This document shows positions 16,996-24,928 of a stretch of 64,000 nt of DNA, piece by piece (the stretch's first letter is position 1; each line of letters opens with the position of its first letter). The notes below the pieces were generated by a model. That model made no database searches. It worked only from the letters and a program-made list of their open reading frames with translations, and had not been told where the DNA came from. Made by a program: the position numbers and the translations under genes. This stretch comes from Nocardia exalbida NBRC 100660 (GTDB lineage: Bacteria; Actinomycetota; Actinomycetes; Mycobacteriales; Mycobacteriaceae). Location of the stretch: positions 19,771-83,770 of the forward strand of contig NZ_BAFZ01000026.1 in the NCBI RefSeq assembly GCF_000308575.1, in the 5' to 3' direction.

Positions 16996-18153
16996 ATGGC
17001 GGGAAACCCCGATTTCGATCTGTTCAAGCTCGAGGACTTCCACGATGAGCTGCGCGCCGCGATCCGCGCTCTCGCCGAGAAGGAGATCGCTCCGCACGCC
17101 AAGGACGTCGACGGCAACTCCCGCTTCCCGGAGGAGGCGCTGACCGCGCTGAACGCCTCCGGCTTCAACGCCGTGCACGTGCCGGAGGCCTACGGCGGCC
17201 AGGGGGCCGACTCGGTGGCCACCTGCATCGTGATCGAGGAGGTCGCGCGCGTCTGCGGTTCGTCCTCGCTGATCCCCGCGGTCAACAAGCTCGGCACCAT
17301 GGGCCTGATCCTGAACGGCTCCGAGGAGCTGAAGCACAAGGTGCTGCCGGACATCGTCAACGGCGAGATGGCCTCCTACGCGCTGTCCGAGCGCGAGGCG
17401 GGCTCCGACGCGGCAGGCATGCGCACCCGGGCCAAGCAGGAGGGTGACGACTGGATCATCAACGGCTCCAAGTGCTGGATCACCAACGGCGGCAAGTCCT
17501 CCTGGTACACCGTGATGGCGGTGACCGACGCGGAGAAGGGCGCCAACGGCATCTCGGCCTTCCTGGTGCACAAGGACGACGAGGGCTTCGTGGTCGGCCC
17601 GCTGGAGCACAAGCTGGGCATCAAGGGCTCGCCCACCGCCGAACTGTACTTCGAGAACTGCCGGGTGCCGGGTGACCGCATCGTCGGTGAGCCGGGCACC
17701 GGCTTCAAGACCGCGCTGCAGACCCTCGACCACACCCGCCCCACCATCGGCGCGCAGGCCGTCGGCCTGGCCCAGGGCGCGCTGGACGCGGCCATCGCCT
17801 ACACCAAGGACCGCAAGCAGTTCGGCAAGTCGATCGCCGACTTCCAGAACACCCAGTTCATGCTCGCCGACATGGCGATGAAGATCGAGGCCGCCCGCCT
17901 CATGGTCTACACCTCGGCCGCCCGCGCCGAGCGCGGCGAGCAGAACCTCGGCTTCATCTCCGCCGCCGCCAAGTGCTTCGCCTCCGACGTCGCCATGGAG
18001 GTCACCACCAACGCCGTCCAGCTGTTCGGCGGCGCGGGCTACACCACCGACTTCCCGGTGGAGCGCATGATGCGTGACGCGAAGATCACCCAGATCTACG
18101 AGGGCACCAACCAGATCCAGCGCCTGGTAATGAGCCGCGCCCTGCTCAAGTGA
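16996..18153 (+). CDS. fadE25: acyl-CoA dehydrogenase (FadE25-like)
   Basis: This 385-residue FAD-dependent acyl-CoA dehydrogenase oxidises an acyl-CoA to the trans-2-enoyl-CoA and passes electrons to electron-transfer flavoprotein. Conserved FAD and substrate motifs include YALSEREAGSDAAGM, WITNGG, the QFGKSIADFQ segment and the C-terminal LFGGAGYTTDFPVERMMRDAK and YEGTNQIQR segments. It is the normal length and closely resembles mycobacterial FadE25 from memory, which also lies beside purE. The exact acyl chain specificity cannot be read from the sequence. It is probably repressed through the CACTGAGTG sites by the upstream TetR protein. Confidence 0.93.
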   Translation: MAGNPDFDLFKLEDFHDELRAAIRALAEKEIAPHAKDVDGNSRFPEEALTALNASGFNAVHVPEAYGGQGADSVATCIVIEEVARVCGSSSLIPAVNKLGTMGLILNGSEELKHKVLPDIVNGEMASYALSEREAGSDAAGMRTRAKQEGDDWIINGSKCWITNGGKSSWYTVMAVTDAEKGANGISAFLVHKDDEGFVVGPLEHKLGIKGSPTAELYFENCRVPGDRIVGEPGTGFKTALQTLDHTRPTIGAQAVGLAQGALDAAIAYTKDRKQFGKSIADFQNTQFMLADMAMKIEAARLMVYTSAARAERGEQNLGFISAAAKCFASDVAMEVTTNAVQLFGGAGYTTDFPVERMMRDAKITQIYEGTNQIQRLVMSRALLK

Positions 18154-18331
18154 TGTTTTTGTAGATCGCCGGATGTTCGGGCGCGCCTGGCAACGCATCT
18201 CAGGCCGTCGAGAGCGCAGGCCGCCCGAATATTCTGTCGATCGCATTCCGCGCCCGCTCGTAGCTCGACGGCACGAGATGGGTGTGCGCTGACAGTGATG
18301 CTGCCGAGGGACTGTCTCGCGTTGCGGGACT

Positions 18332-19468
18332 TCAGCCGACTTCGGCGAAGAACCGCCGGATGTCGCCGACGAGCAGTTCGGGTGCCTCGTGCGCGGCGAA
18401 ATGGCCTGCGGCATCGTTCGGGCCGCCGATCACCGAGCCCGCGTCGTAGGAGTTCCAGCTGACGATATTGCTGTGGTCACGCTCGGCGAACCGGCGGATC
18501 GACTGGAAATCGCCCTTGAACATGGCGAGTGCGGTGGGGGTCGTGGTCGAGCCGGTCGGGCGGTCGGTGCTGTGCGCCTCCTCGTAGTAGTACCGGACCG
18601 AGGAGCCCGCGGTGCCGGTCAGCCAGTAGAGGGCGACGTTGCCGATGACGAAATCGGCGTCCAGACTCTCCCCGAAAAGCTGTGCGTTCCAACCCAGCAG
18701 GCCGATCGGCGAATCGCAGAGCGCGTAGGCCAGCGTCTGCGGCTGCTGGCTGCACAGGATGTTGAAGGCCATCTTGTTGTCCTGGAACCACTTCAGGTGT
18801 TCGAGTGCCGCCAGATCCTCCGGCGAGAGACCGACGAACTCGTCCGGATCGCCGGACGGGAACGAAAACAGCTGTGTCACATGGACACCCACTACCCGAT
18901 CCGGCGCCAGGCGACCGATCTCGGGGGAGACCATCGAGCCGCCGTCGTTACCGATCGCGCCGAAGCGCTGGTAGCCGAGCCGATCCATCAGCTCGATCCA
19001 GGCCTTGGCGACGCGCCGCATGGTCCAGCCGGTGCTGCGCGTCGGGCCGGAGAAGCCCATGCCGGGCAGCGCCGGAATCACGAGGTGGAACGCGGGATGC
19101 TCAGCGGACTCCGGCGCGGTCAGCGACTCGATGACGTCGAGGAACTCGAGCACCGAGCCGGGCCAGCCGTGGGTCAGGACCACTGGCAGCGCGTCCGCGC
19201 GCGATGACCGGATGTGCAGAAAGTAGATGTTCTCGCCATCGATCTCAGTGGTGAACTGCGGGTACGCGTTCAGCTTCGCCTCGAGCGCCCGCCAGTCGAA
19301 GGTCTCCAGCCAGTACTGAGCCAGGCCGCGCACCCGACCCCCGGGGACGCCATAGGAGTCCCCCACGCCGGGCAGTTCGCTCGGCCACAGGGAGCGGCGC
19401 AGACGCTCGGCCAGATCGTCGAGCTGGGTCTGCGGGATGTCGACCCGGAATGGCTTGATGGTGCTCAT
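18332..19468 (-). CDS. epoxide hydrolase (EHN plus alpha/beta hydrolase)
   Basis: This 378-residue soluble epoxide hydrolase has an N-terminal EHN segment (FRVDIPQTQLDDLAERL, then WPSELPGVGDSYGV) and an alpha/beta-hydrolase fold. HGWPGS (100-105) forms the oxyanion region, the nucleophilic Asp175 is in GNDGGSM, and the catalytic His356 lies in a GHFAAHEAPE segment. It opens epoxides to diols; the natural substrate is unknown. ATG 19468 follows AAAGGAGA by 6 nt. A well-formed promoter and an extended palindrome precede it, so expression is probably tightly repressed until induced. It converges on fadE25 (178-bp gap). Confidence 0.92.
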   Translation of the reverse strand: MSTIKPFRVDIPQTQLDDLAERLRRSLWPSELPGVGDSYGVPGGRVRGLAQYWLETFDWRALEAKLNAYPQFTTEIDGENIYFLHIRSSRADALPVVLTHGWPGSVLEFLDVIESLTAPESAEHPAFHLVIPALPGMGFSGPTRSTGWTMRRVAKAWIELMDRLGYQRFGAIGNDGGSMVSPEIGRLAPDRVVGVHVTQLFSFPSGDPDEFVGLSPEDLAALEHLKWFQDNKMAFNILCSQQPQTLAYALCDSPIGLLGWNAQLFGESLDADFVIGNVALYWLTGTAGSSVRYYYEEAHSTDRPTGSTTTPTALAMFKGDFQSIRRFAERDHSNIVSWNSYDAGSVIGGPNDAAGHFAAHEAPELLVGDIRRFFAEVG

Positions 19469-19486
19469 GGCGATCTCCTTTGGAAT

Positions 19487-19536
19487 GGAATGCTTCGTTC
19501 TGTTTGACTATACAGAACGGATCATTCCGTTTCAAA
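19487..19536 (-). promoter_or_regulatory. epoxide hydrolase promoter overlapped by long inverted repeat
   Basis: On the minus strand TTGAAA (19531-19536) and TATAGT (19508-19513) are separated by exactly 17 bp, a near-consensus housekeeping promoter. A perfect 8-bp inverted repeat, CGTTCTGT (19496-19503) and ACAGAACG (19512-19519), covers the -10. Outer arms GGAATG (19487-19492) and CATTCC (19523-19528) extend the symmetry to 42 bp. No cognate repressor gene is adjacent. Confidence 0.7.
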
Positions 19537-19577
19537 TCTGGAAACACGACGTCCCACGGACGGTGATGAAGTCGATG

Positions 19578-19799
19578 TCAGGGGTGTAGATACAGCCGTT
19601 CGCACGGCAGTCTCGGGTAGCCGTCGGTGTCGTCTGTGGATACTTCGACTGCGTCGTGCCAGTGGCGGGCTCGCCACTCCTGGACGAAAAGGCATGCGGC
19701 CGTGACGCAGGCGACGAAGTCCAGGCGGGCGCCGTGCCAGAACACCGACAGGTGAACATCCGGCTCGGAAGGGATGGGGGATGCCGCGCGATCAGGCAT
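19578..19799 (-). CDS. small hypothetical protein of the WhiJ/DUF397 module
   Basis: This 73-residue protein starts at ATG 19799, overlapping the upstream gene's stop by 8 bp, which implies coupled translation. The sequence (DVHLSVFWHGARLDFVACVTAAC, later RHWHDAVEVSTDDTDGYPRL) has no domain I recognise. Its beta-strand-like DVHLSVFWHG opening and His/Trp content are distinctive. It shares a transcript with the 163-residue hypothetical gene and diverges from the WhiJ-like regulator. Confidence 0.6.
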   Translation of the reverse strand: MPDRAASPIPSEPDVHLSVFWHGARLDFVACVTAACLFVQEWRARHWHDAVEVSTDDTDGYPRLPCERLYLHP

Positions 19800-20283
19800 A
19801 TGCCGCCCATCGCCGGCGGCGCGCGAGCTTGTCGGCCACGCAGCCACGGATCGCCGCGACGACCACCCGGCCGGACGGACGAAATGCCGTGTCGGGCCGC
19901 GTTATCCACGCGCGGAACTGAGTGCCTCGATCGGCGGGGCTCGGCAACGCGATCGTCCCGCCGTAGCGGATGATGGACACGTTCAAGCGGAACATCTCGG
20001 CGAACAGCGGCACGTCGTCCGGCAGGTCCGGCCGGATGATGAACGTCCAGCGTTTCGATCGTGGATGCGACAGGACCGGCCCCAGCTCGTGACCGTGGTT
20101 GCGCATCCACACCTTCACGCGCTGTCCCAGGACGGCGGGCATGGTTATTGCCCAGACCATTCCGGTGCGGACGATGATCCGGCCGATTAGGGGAGGGTCC
20201 ACGATCGCGGGCAGGTCGCATACGCGTCGGTAGTAGTGGCATCGAGACAGTGGGGTGTCTCCGAAAGTTATCGGTTCATCCAT
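19792..20283 (-). CDS. hypothetical protein, actinobacterial family found beside XRE/DUF397 genes
   Basis: This 163-residue protein starts at ATG 20283, with GAGG upstream. It begins MDEPITFGDTPLSRCHYYRRVCDLPA, then has a well-packed core (VWAITMPAVLGQRVKVWM, VLSHPRSKRWTFIIRPD, FAEMFRLNVSIIRYGGTIALPSP). I recall similar Nocardia proteins next to XRE and DUF397 genes, sometimes labelled RNA polymerase subunit beta without support. I see no polymerase motif. It is divergent from the XRE regulator and may be controlled by it. Function is unknown. Confidence 0.65.
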   Translation of the reverse strand: MDEPITFGDTPLSRCHYYRRVCDLPAIVDPPLIGRIIVRTGMVWAITMPAVLGQRVKVWMRNHGHELGPVLSHPRSKRWTFIIRPDLPDDVPLFAEMFRLNVSIIRYGGTIALPSPADRGTQFRAWITRPDTAFRPSGRVVVAAIRGCVADKLARRRRWAAYA

Positions 20284-20552
20284 CAGTAGACCTCGGGTCG
20301 CATCGACGGGTAGGAGGTGCGCCCGGCCCGTCAACCCGTCGACGGATGGGAGTGAATTGCTTTGCGAGCCCAGCAATCTCCACCCCGTCCGGTGCGCACG
20401 GTCATCAGACAACGGCACACAGGTGCGGGTACTCCGAATCGGGTACACCGAAAAAAGATCCGCGAAAGCCCAGCACGCGCACCGCAAACGGTGTGAGGAT
20501 GTACGCGAGACGGGTGATTCGATGCGCCCGTGACGGGGAAGGGGAGGGCGAC

Positions 20553-21443
20553 TTGTCAGATACCGGTTCGACTCTGCCGCGTCGTCAGCTCGGGAGGTAT
20601 CTGACCGAGTGGCGCACGCGCGCCGGAATGACCCAGGCGAAGGCCGCCGACCTGTTGGAGATCGGAGCGAGCAGTCTTCAACGGCTGGAGAAGGGGCAGA
20701 ACTCGCGGATCAGGTCTCGCGATATCCAGGCTGCGTGCGATCTGTACGGTGTCCCGGAGGAGTTGTCGGTCGCGCTGGTCGGACTGGCCAAGCAGGCCAA
20801 CGTCAAAAGTTGGTGGCACCAGTACGGCGATCTCATCCCCAAGTCGTTCGATGTGTACGTCGGACTCGAAGCCGCGGCAGTGAAATTGGTGTCGTACCAG
20901 CCGGATCTGATACCGGGTCTGCTTCAAACCGCCGACTACGCGCAGGCGCTTGTTCGACTCGCGTGGCCGGATGAATCAATACAGCAGTGGGAGCAACGGC
21001 TCGAAATAAAGGCGCAGCGACAGAACATTCTGACCCGCAAGACGCAGCCGGTCGTGCTCGACGTGGTTATCGGCGAAGGCGCTTTATGGCGCGTGGCTGG
21101 TAGCAGCGCGATCATGGCCGCCCAAAACCGGCACCTTGCGGATATGTCTACAAGGGACAACGTGACGATTCGCGTACTGCCGTTCCACGCGGGCTTCCCC
21201 GGAGGCGTGTCCATGCCGCCGTTCGTGATTTTGGTTTTCGGGAAGAGTGTTCCTGCGGACCAGGTTGAGCCGCCAGTGGTCTATCTGGAAGGCGCGGTCG
21301 GAGATATGTATCTCGAAGATGCCGCCGACGTGGGTGCCTACACTCAAAGGCACGACAGCATCAGGGAATCCGCCTTGGATGTCAACTCGAGTAGAACCCT
21401 GCTGAGGCAGGTGGCAAGGGAGCATGAGCAGCGTGGACGTTGA
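20553..21443 (+). CDS. XRE-family regulator with DUF5753 (WhiJ-like)
   Basis: This 296-residue protein has an N-terminal XRE helix-turn-helix (about residues 12-65; LTEWRTRAGMTQAKAADLLEI, then SLQRLEKGQNSRIRSRDIQA) followed by a DUF5753 domain (WWHQYGDLIPKSFDVYVGLE, YQPDLIPGLLQTADYA, and the terminal SRTLLRQVAREHE). This is the WhiJ-like architecture, usually paired with a small DUF397 protein. The start is TTG 20553, preceded by GGGGAGGG at 6 nt; upstream ATG/GTG alternatives add unrelated residues. The next gene overlaps its end by 20 bp. Local base composition is visibly more AT-rich than the flanks. Confidence 0.9.
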   Translation: MSDTGSTLPRRQLGRYLTEWRTRAGMTQAKAADLLEIGASSLQRLEKGQNSRIRSRDIQAACDLYGVPEELSVALVGLAKQANVKSWWHQYGDLIPKSFDVYVGLEAAAVKLVSYQPDLIPGLLQTADYAQALVRLAWPDESIQQWEQRLEIKAQRQNILTRKTQPVVLDVVIGEGALWRVAGSSAIMAAQNRHLADMSTRDNVTIRVLPFHAGFPGGVSMPPFVILVFGKSVPADQVEPPVVYLEGAVGDMYLEDAADVGAYTQRHDSIRESALDVNSSRTLLRQVAREHEQRGR

Positions 21444-21639
21444 CGTATCGGGGGCACAGTGGTTCAAGAGCAGTCGTAGCCAGGCCGGTAAAGAGTGTGT
21501 TGAGGTTGCGTTTCTCGGCTGTGGCATGGTCGGCGTGCGGGACTCGAAGAACCCGTCCGGCCCGGCACTGGTGTTCACACCCGGCGAGTGGGACGCCTTC
21601 ACCGCTGGCGTGGCGGATGGGGAGTTCAACCGCCCCTGA
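21424..21639 (+). CDS. DUF397 (BldB-like) small protein 1
   Basis: This 71-residue DUF397 protein contains the family signatures WFKSSRSQAGKECVEVAF, VGVRDSKNPSGPALVF and TPGEWDAFTAGV. BldB of Streptomyces belongs to this family, and such proteins commonly partner with the adjacent WhiJ-like regulator. ATG 21424 lies inside the 3' end of the XRE gene (20-bp overlap), so translation is coupled. A second, closely similar copy lies 75 bp downstream. Confidence 0.9.
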   Translation: MSSVDVDVSGAQWFKSSRSQAGKECVEVAFLGCGMVGVRDSKNPSGPALVFTPGEWDAFTAGVADGEFNRP

Positions 21640-21654
21640 AACGATCAGAAGCGC

Positions 21655-21718
21655 GGCGCTGGACCCGGATCAGAGCAAGAACCTGCTCCGGCAGATGGCA
21701 AGGGAGTATGCACCGTGA
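21655..21718 (+). pseudogene. ghost 3' end of a second WhiJ-like gene
   Basis: In one frame the sequence reads ALDPDQSKNLLRQMAREYAP then TGA. This matches the C-terminus of the intact XRE gene (ALDVNSSRTLLRQVAREHEQ) at both protein and DNA level. It ends with the same kind of stop/start overlap (GTGA) with the next DUF397 gene. It is therefore the last ~20 codons of a lost or partly duplicated regulator. Confidence 0.75.
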
Positions 21719-21900
21719 AGACCGACCTCTCCGAGGCCAAGTGGTTCAAGAGCAGCTACAGCGGGGCTGACAAAGCCTGCGTCGAGGTCGCTTTCCTCGC
21801 GGGAGGTCACATCGGCGTGCGGGACTCGAAGAATCCGACCGGCTCAGCGCTGGTGTTCGCGCCGGAGGAGTGGGATGCCTTCACCGCGGCCTTGCGGTGA
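21715..21900 (+). CDS. DUF397 (BldB-like) small protein 2
   Basis: This 61-residue DUF397 protein is closely similar to the copy at 21424 (WFKSSYSGADKACVEVAF, HIGVRDSKNPTGSALVF, EEWDAFTAAL). The start is GTG 21715, overlapping the stop of the upstream ghost frame by 4 nt, the arrangement expected if it once followed a complete XRE gene. It probably now depends on the transcript from the remaining WhiJ-like gene. Confidence 0.88.
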   Translation: MKTDLSEAKWFKSSYSGADKACVEVAFLAGGHIGVRDSKNPTGSALVFAPEEWDAFTAALR

Positions 21901-22077
21901 CTCCAACCGCTCTAACCAACGGTATGACCTCCACGAGTGGCACATGGCTGCGGCAAAACGCGAGTGGACCTCTCGCTCATGTGCCGCTCGCGGACGCATG
22001 GCCGAGTAGGGCGGCGAAGCCGAACGGCGATATCCGGCTTGCTCGAGGCAAGCGGCGGTTGAGCGCCTCGGTGCTGC

Positions 22078-22362
22078 TCAGGAGACCAAGTCGGCGTATT
22101 CGCGGTGTTCGGCGATGTACTTCTCCACATACCAGCAGGTGGGGATGACGGAATAGCCGGACTTGCGGGAGTCGTCGAGGGCGTATTCGACGACCTGGGC
22201 GGCTACTCCGCGGCCACGGAACTCGGGGAATGTCATGGTGTGGTGGAAGTCGCGGGTCTTGGGGTTTTCGCGTTCGGCGTAGTCGGCGTACCCGGCGAGG
22301 GTGTCGTCGATGTAGATCTCGAAACGGGTATCGGCGACGTTGTGTTCGAGCCTGGTCGTCAT
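22078..22362 (-). CDS. small GNAT-type N-acetyltransferase
   Basis: This 94-residue protein of the short GNAT (YjdJ/COG2388-like) type has FEIYIDDTLAGYADY strands, a central FHHTMTFPEFRGRGVAAQVVEYAL segment carrying the acetyl-CoA pyrophosphate loop (RGRGVA), and a C-terminal VIPTCWYVEKYIAEH segment. The start is ATG 22362. The acceptor substrate is unknown. It lies 46 bp downstream of the FAD oxidase on the same strand. Confidence 0.85.
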   Translation of the reverse strand: MTTRLEHNVADTRFEIYIDDTLAGYADYAERENPKTRDFHHTMTFPEFRGRGVAAQVVEYALDDSRKSGYSVIPTCWYVEKYIAEHREYADLVS

Positions 22363-22408
22363 GTTGGGATAGAACTCCTTGTCGGCTGGGAATGTTCCGC
22401 CGCGGCGG

Positions 22409-23767
22409 TCACAGGATCGCGCCGGGATTGAGGATGCCTTCCGGGTCGAGGGCGTCCTTGATGCGCCGGGTCAGGGCCATCACGTCGGGGCCGAGCTGAT
22501 CGGGCAGCCATGCCTTCTTCAAGCGGCCGACGCCGTGTTCACCGGTGATGGTGCCGCCGAGGGCGATGGCCAGGTCCATGATCTCGCCGAAGGCGCGATG
22601 CGCCCGCTCGGTGAGATCCGCGTCGGAGGGGTCGTGCACGATCAGCGGGTGGGTGTTGCCGTCGCCGGCGTGCGCGATCACCGACACCGTCACCGCATTG
22701 CGCTCGGCGATCTCGGCGACGCCGCTCACCAGGTCGCCGAGCCGGGGCAGCGGCACACCGACGTCCTCGAGCAGCAGCGGGCCGAGCTTCTCCACGGCGG
22801 GAATCGCCAGCCGCCGGGCGGCCGCGAACGCCTCGCCCTCGGCCGGGTCCTCGGTGTGGAAAACCTCGGTGGCGCCTGCTTTCTCGCAGGCCGCCGCCAT
22901 GATCTCGGCCTCGCGCCGGGCGAATTCGCCGGGTGCGTCGGAGCGCGCGACCAGCAGCGCGGCCGCCTGCCGGTCCAATCCCATCCGCAGCTGGTCCTCC
23001 ACGGCGTTGATCGACACCGAGTCCATGAACTCGAGCATCGAGGGCCGCAGTTCGCCGGTGATGGTCAGGATCGCCTCGGTGGCGGCGGTGAGCGTGGGGA
23101 AGCTCGCGACGACCGTGCTCTGCGGAGGTTGCGCGGGCAGCAGTCGCAGGGTCAGTTCCGTGATCACTCCGAGCGTGCCCTCGCTGCCGACGAACAACTT
23201 GGTCAGCGACAGTCCGGCCGAGTCCTTCAATCGCGGACCACCCAGCCGCACGACGGTGCCGTCGGCGAGCGCGACCTGCATCCCGAGCACGTAATCGGTT
23301 GTCACGCCGTATTTCACACAGCACAGTCCGCCCGCGTTCGTCGCCGCGTTACCGCCGATCGAGCAGATCTCGAACGACGACGGGTCGGGCGGATACCACA
23401 GGCCGTGCTCCGCGACCGCGCGCTTGACCTCGGCGTTGAGCAGGCCCGGCTGCACCACGGCGGTCCGGGTGACCGGGTCGACGGCGATATCCCGCATCCG
23501 CTCGGTGGTGAGCACGATCGCTCCGTCGACCGCCGTGGCGCCCCCGGAGAGCCCGGATCCGGCTCCGCGCGGGATCACCGGCACGCGATGCGCGGTGGCC
23601 CATCGCAGCGTGGCGGCCACGTCGTCGGTGCTGGTGGCCCGCACCACGGCGAGGGCGGTCCCGGCGTCCGGATCCCGCGCCCAGTCCTGGCGGTAGCTCG
23701 CCAGCAGGTCGGCGTCGGTGAGCACCGTGCCGTCGGGAAGGGCGGCGATCAAGTCATGCAGGTCCAC
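22409..23767 (-). CDS. FAD-linked oxidase (GlcD/D-lactate dehydrogenase type)
   Basis: This 452-residue flavoprotein has the PCMH FAD-binding domain (PRGAGSGLSGGATAVDG near residue 75, ICSIGGNAATNAGGLCCVKYG) and the FAD-oxidase C-terminal domain ending in TGEHGVGRLKK and LDPEGILNPGAIL. It probably oxidises a 2-hydroxy acid such as glycolate or D-lactate. The start is GTG 23767. No Fe-S partner gene (glcF-like) is adjacent, so it likely works as a single-subunit enzyme. The substrate is not determinable from the sequence. Confidence 0.92.
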   Translation of the reverse strand: MDLHDLIAALPDGTVLTDADLLASYRQDWARDPDAGTALAVVRATSTDDVAATLRWATAHRVPVIPRGAGSGLSGGATAVDGAIVLTTERMRDIAVDPVTRTAVVQPGLLNAEVKRAVAEHGLWYPPDPSSFEICSIGGNAATNAGGLCCVKYGVTTDYVLGMQVALADGTVVRLGGPRLKDSAGLSLTKLFVGSEGTLGVITELTLRLLPAQPPQSTVVASFPTLTAATEAILTITGELRPSMLEFMDSVSINAVEDQLRMGLDRQAAALLVARSDAPGEFARREAEIMAAACEKAGATEVFHTEDPAEGEAFAAARRLAIPAVEKLGPLLLEDVGVPLPRLGDLVSGVAEIAERNAVTVSVIAHAGDGNTHPLIVHDPSDADLTERAHRAFGEIMDLAIALGGTITGEHGVGRLKKAWLPDQLGPDVMALTRRIKDALDPEGILNPGAIL

Positions 23768-24001
23768 AACTTCACGCTAGCTCTCCGTGCCCGTGATTTG
23801 CTGATCGGCCGACCCGTGCGCGTGTGGCGCGCGAAAGCCCCGGAATGTGATGTCACCCGCCATAGTGGTATTACCGCTGCCGGGAGACCAGAATGCCCAC
23901 AGGGGCTTAGTGTTCGGGGCATCGAGTTCTCCCGGCGCCGCCGTGTCGTGGCGCAGGCCGACCATGCGGTTCGCCGCGTACCACTTGGAGGGATGGAACG
24001 G

Positions 24002-24322
24002 ATGCAGGGCGAACAACCCAGTCGCCGGGAACTGGTCGCCGCGATGTTCTCCAGCGAGTTCGTCGAGGACGGCATCGACCCGGACGTGCTGCGCCGTGTA
24101 CACGCGGGCGAGCACGAGGAGTGGCTGAGCGCGCTGGACCGCTCCGGTGTCTTCGGCAAGGAGGCCCTCGCCGAGCTGGCCGATCTCTGGCGCCGCGAGC
24201 CCCGCGAGTTGCTGGAGGCGCTGCTGGCGGACGCGGACGATGTCGCGCGGCGGCGGTGCCTGGCGGCCTGGGCCGGCTTGGACCAGGCCCAGGACGGTCC
24301 CGGCCGGGCGCAGATCAGCTGA
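24002..24322 (+). CDS. small hypothetical protein
   Basis: This 106-residue frame begins at ATG 24002, about 8 nt after GGAGGG (ATG 23993 is in frame but too close to it). The product is helical and charged (ELVAAMFSSEFVEDGIDPDVL, then EALAELADLWRREPRELLEALL) and ends GRAQIS. No domain is recognised. It diverges from the FAD oxidase and precedes the GtrA gene at 24383 by 60 bp. Balanced composition and a good ribosome-binding site support coding; the opposite strand is low-complexity Ser/Arg text. Confidence 0.55.
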   Translation: MQGEQPSRRELVAAMFSSEFVEDGIDPDVLRRVHAGEHEEWLSALDRSGVFGKEALAELADLWRREPRELLEALLADADDVARRRCLAAWAGLDQAQDGPGRAQIS

Positions 24323-24382
24323 TCCACCGGGCGGTCGCCGCCTGCTCATCTGCCGGACATCTGCCGCTGGCAGCCTGGTCGC

Positions 24383-24928
24383 GTGCACGAGCTGTCCGAG
24401 ACCGCCGATACGATCGCCGACCGGTTCACCCGCTGGTGCGAGACGGTCGTGCAGCGGCTGCCGTCGGGGCTGGACCGTCTCGTCCCGCCGACCTTCCTGG
24501 GCTTCGCGCTGATCAACAGCGGCACCTTCGCCGTCGACTTGGCGCTGCTCACCGTCTTGCACGGCTCGTTCGATCTGCCGGTGTGGTTGTCGGTGACCGT
24601 GGCGTACGTGTGCGCGTTCGGACTCGCCTTCGTGCTGAACCGCAGGTTCAACTTCCATTCCCACGCGCCGGTCGGCAGGCAGGCCACGGTGTACGTGGGG
24701 GTGGTCGTGGTCAACTACCTCGCGTTCATCCTCGGTGTCGGCAGCGGCCTCGCCGCGCTAGGGCTGGAGTACCACCTGTCCCGGTTGCTGGCGGGCGCGT
24801 GCGAGGCCGTCTACATGTACAGCGCGATGCGCTGGGTGGTCTTCCGCCGGGCCGCCGAGCCGGAACCCGAACTCGCGCCGGACGCGAAGGTGAAGAAGAC
24901 GACGTTCACGACACCGCCGGAGCGATGA
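24383..24928 (+). CDS. GtrA family membrane protein (second copy)
   Basis: This 181-residue GtrA-like protein has four membrane segments (about 36-60, 65-87, 100-124, 130-150). It also has the family FVLNRRFNFHSHAP loop and a terminal RWVVFRR segment. It is only distantly similar to the GtrA protein at 13492. The C-terminus is charged and ends beyond the stop of the convergent peptidase gene, with 23 bp of overlap. Its role is presumed to be in cell-envelope glycan assembly. Confidence 0.85.
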   Translation: MHELSETADTIADRFTRWCETVVQRLPSGLDRLVPPTFLGFALINSGTFAVDLALLTVLHGSFDLPVWLSVTVAYVCAFGLAFVLNRRFNFHSHAPVGRQATVYVGVVVVNYLAFILGVGSGLAALGLEYHLSRLLAGACEAVYMYSAMRWVVFRRAAEPEPELAPDAKVKKTTFTTPPER

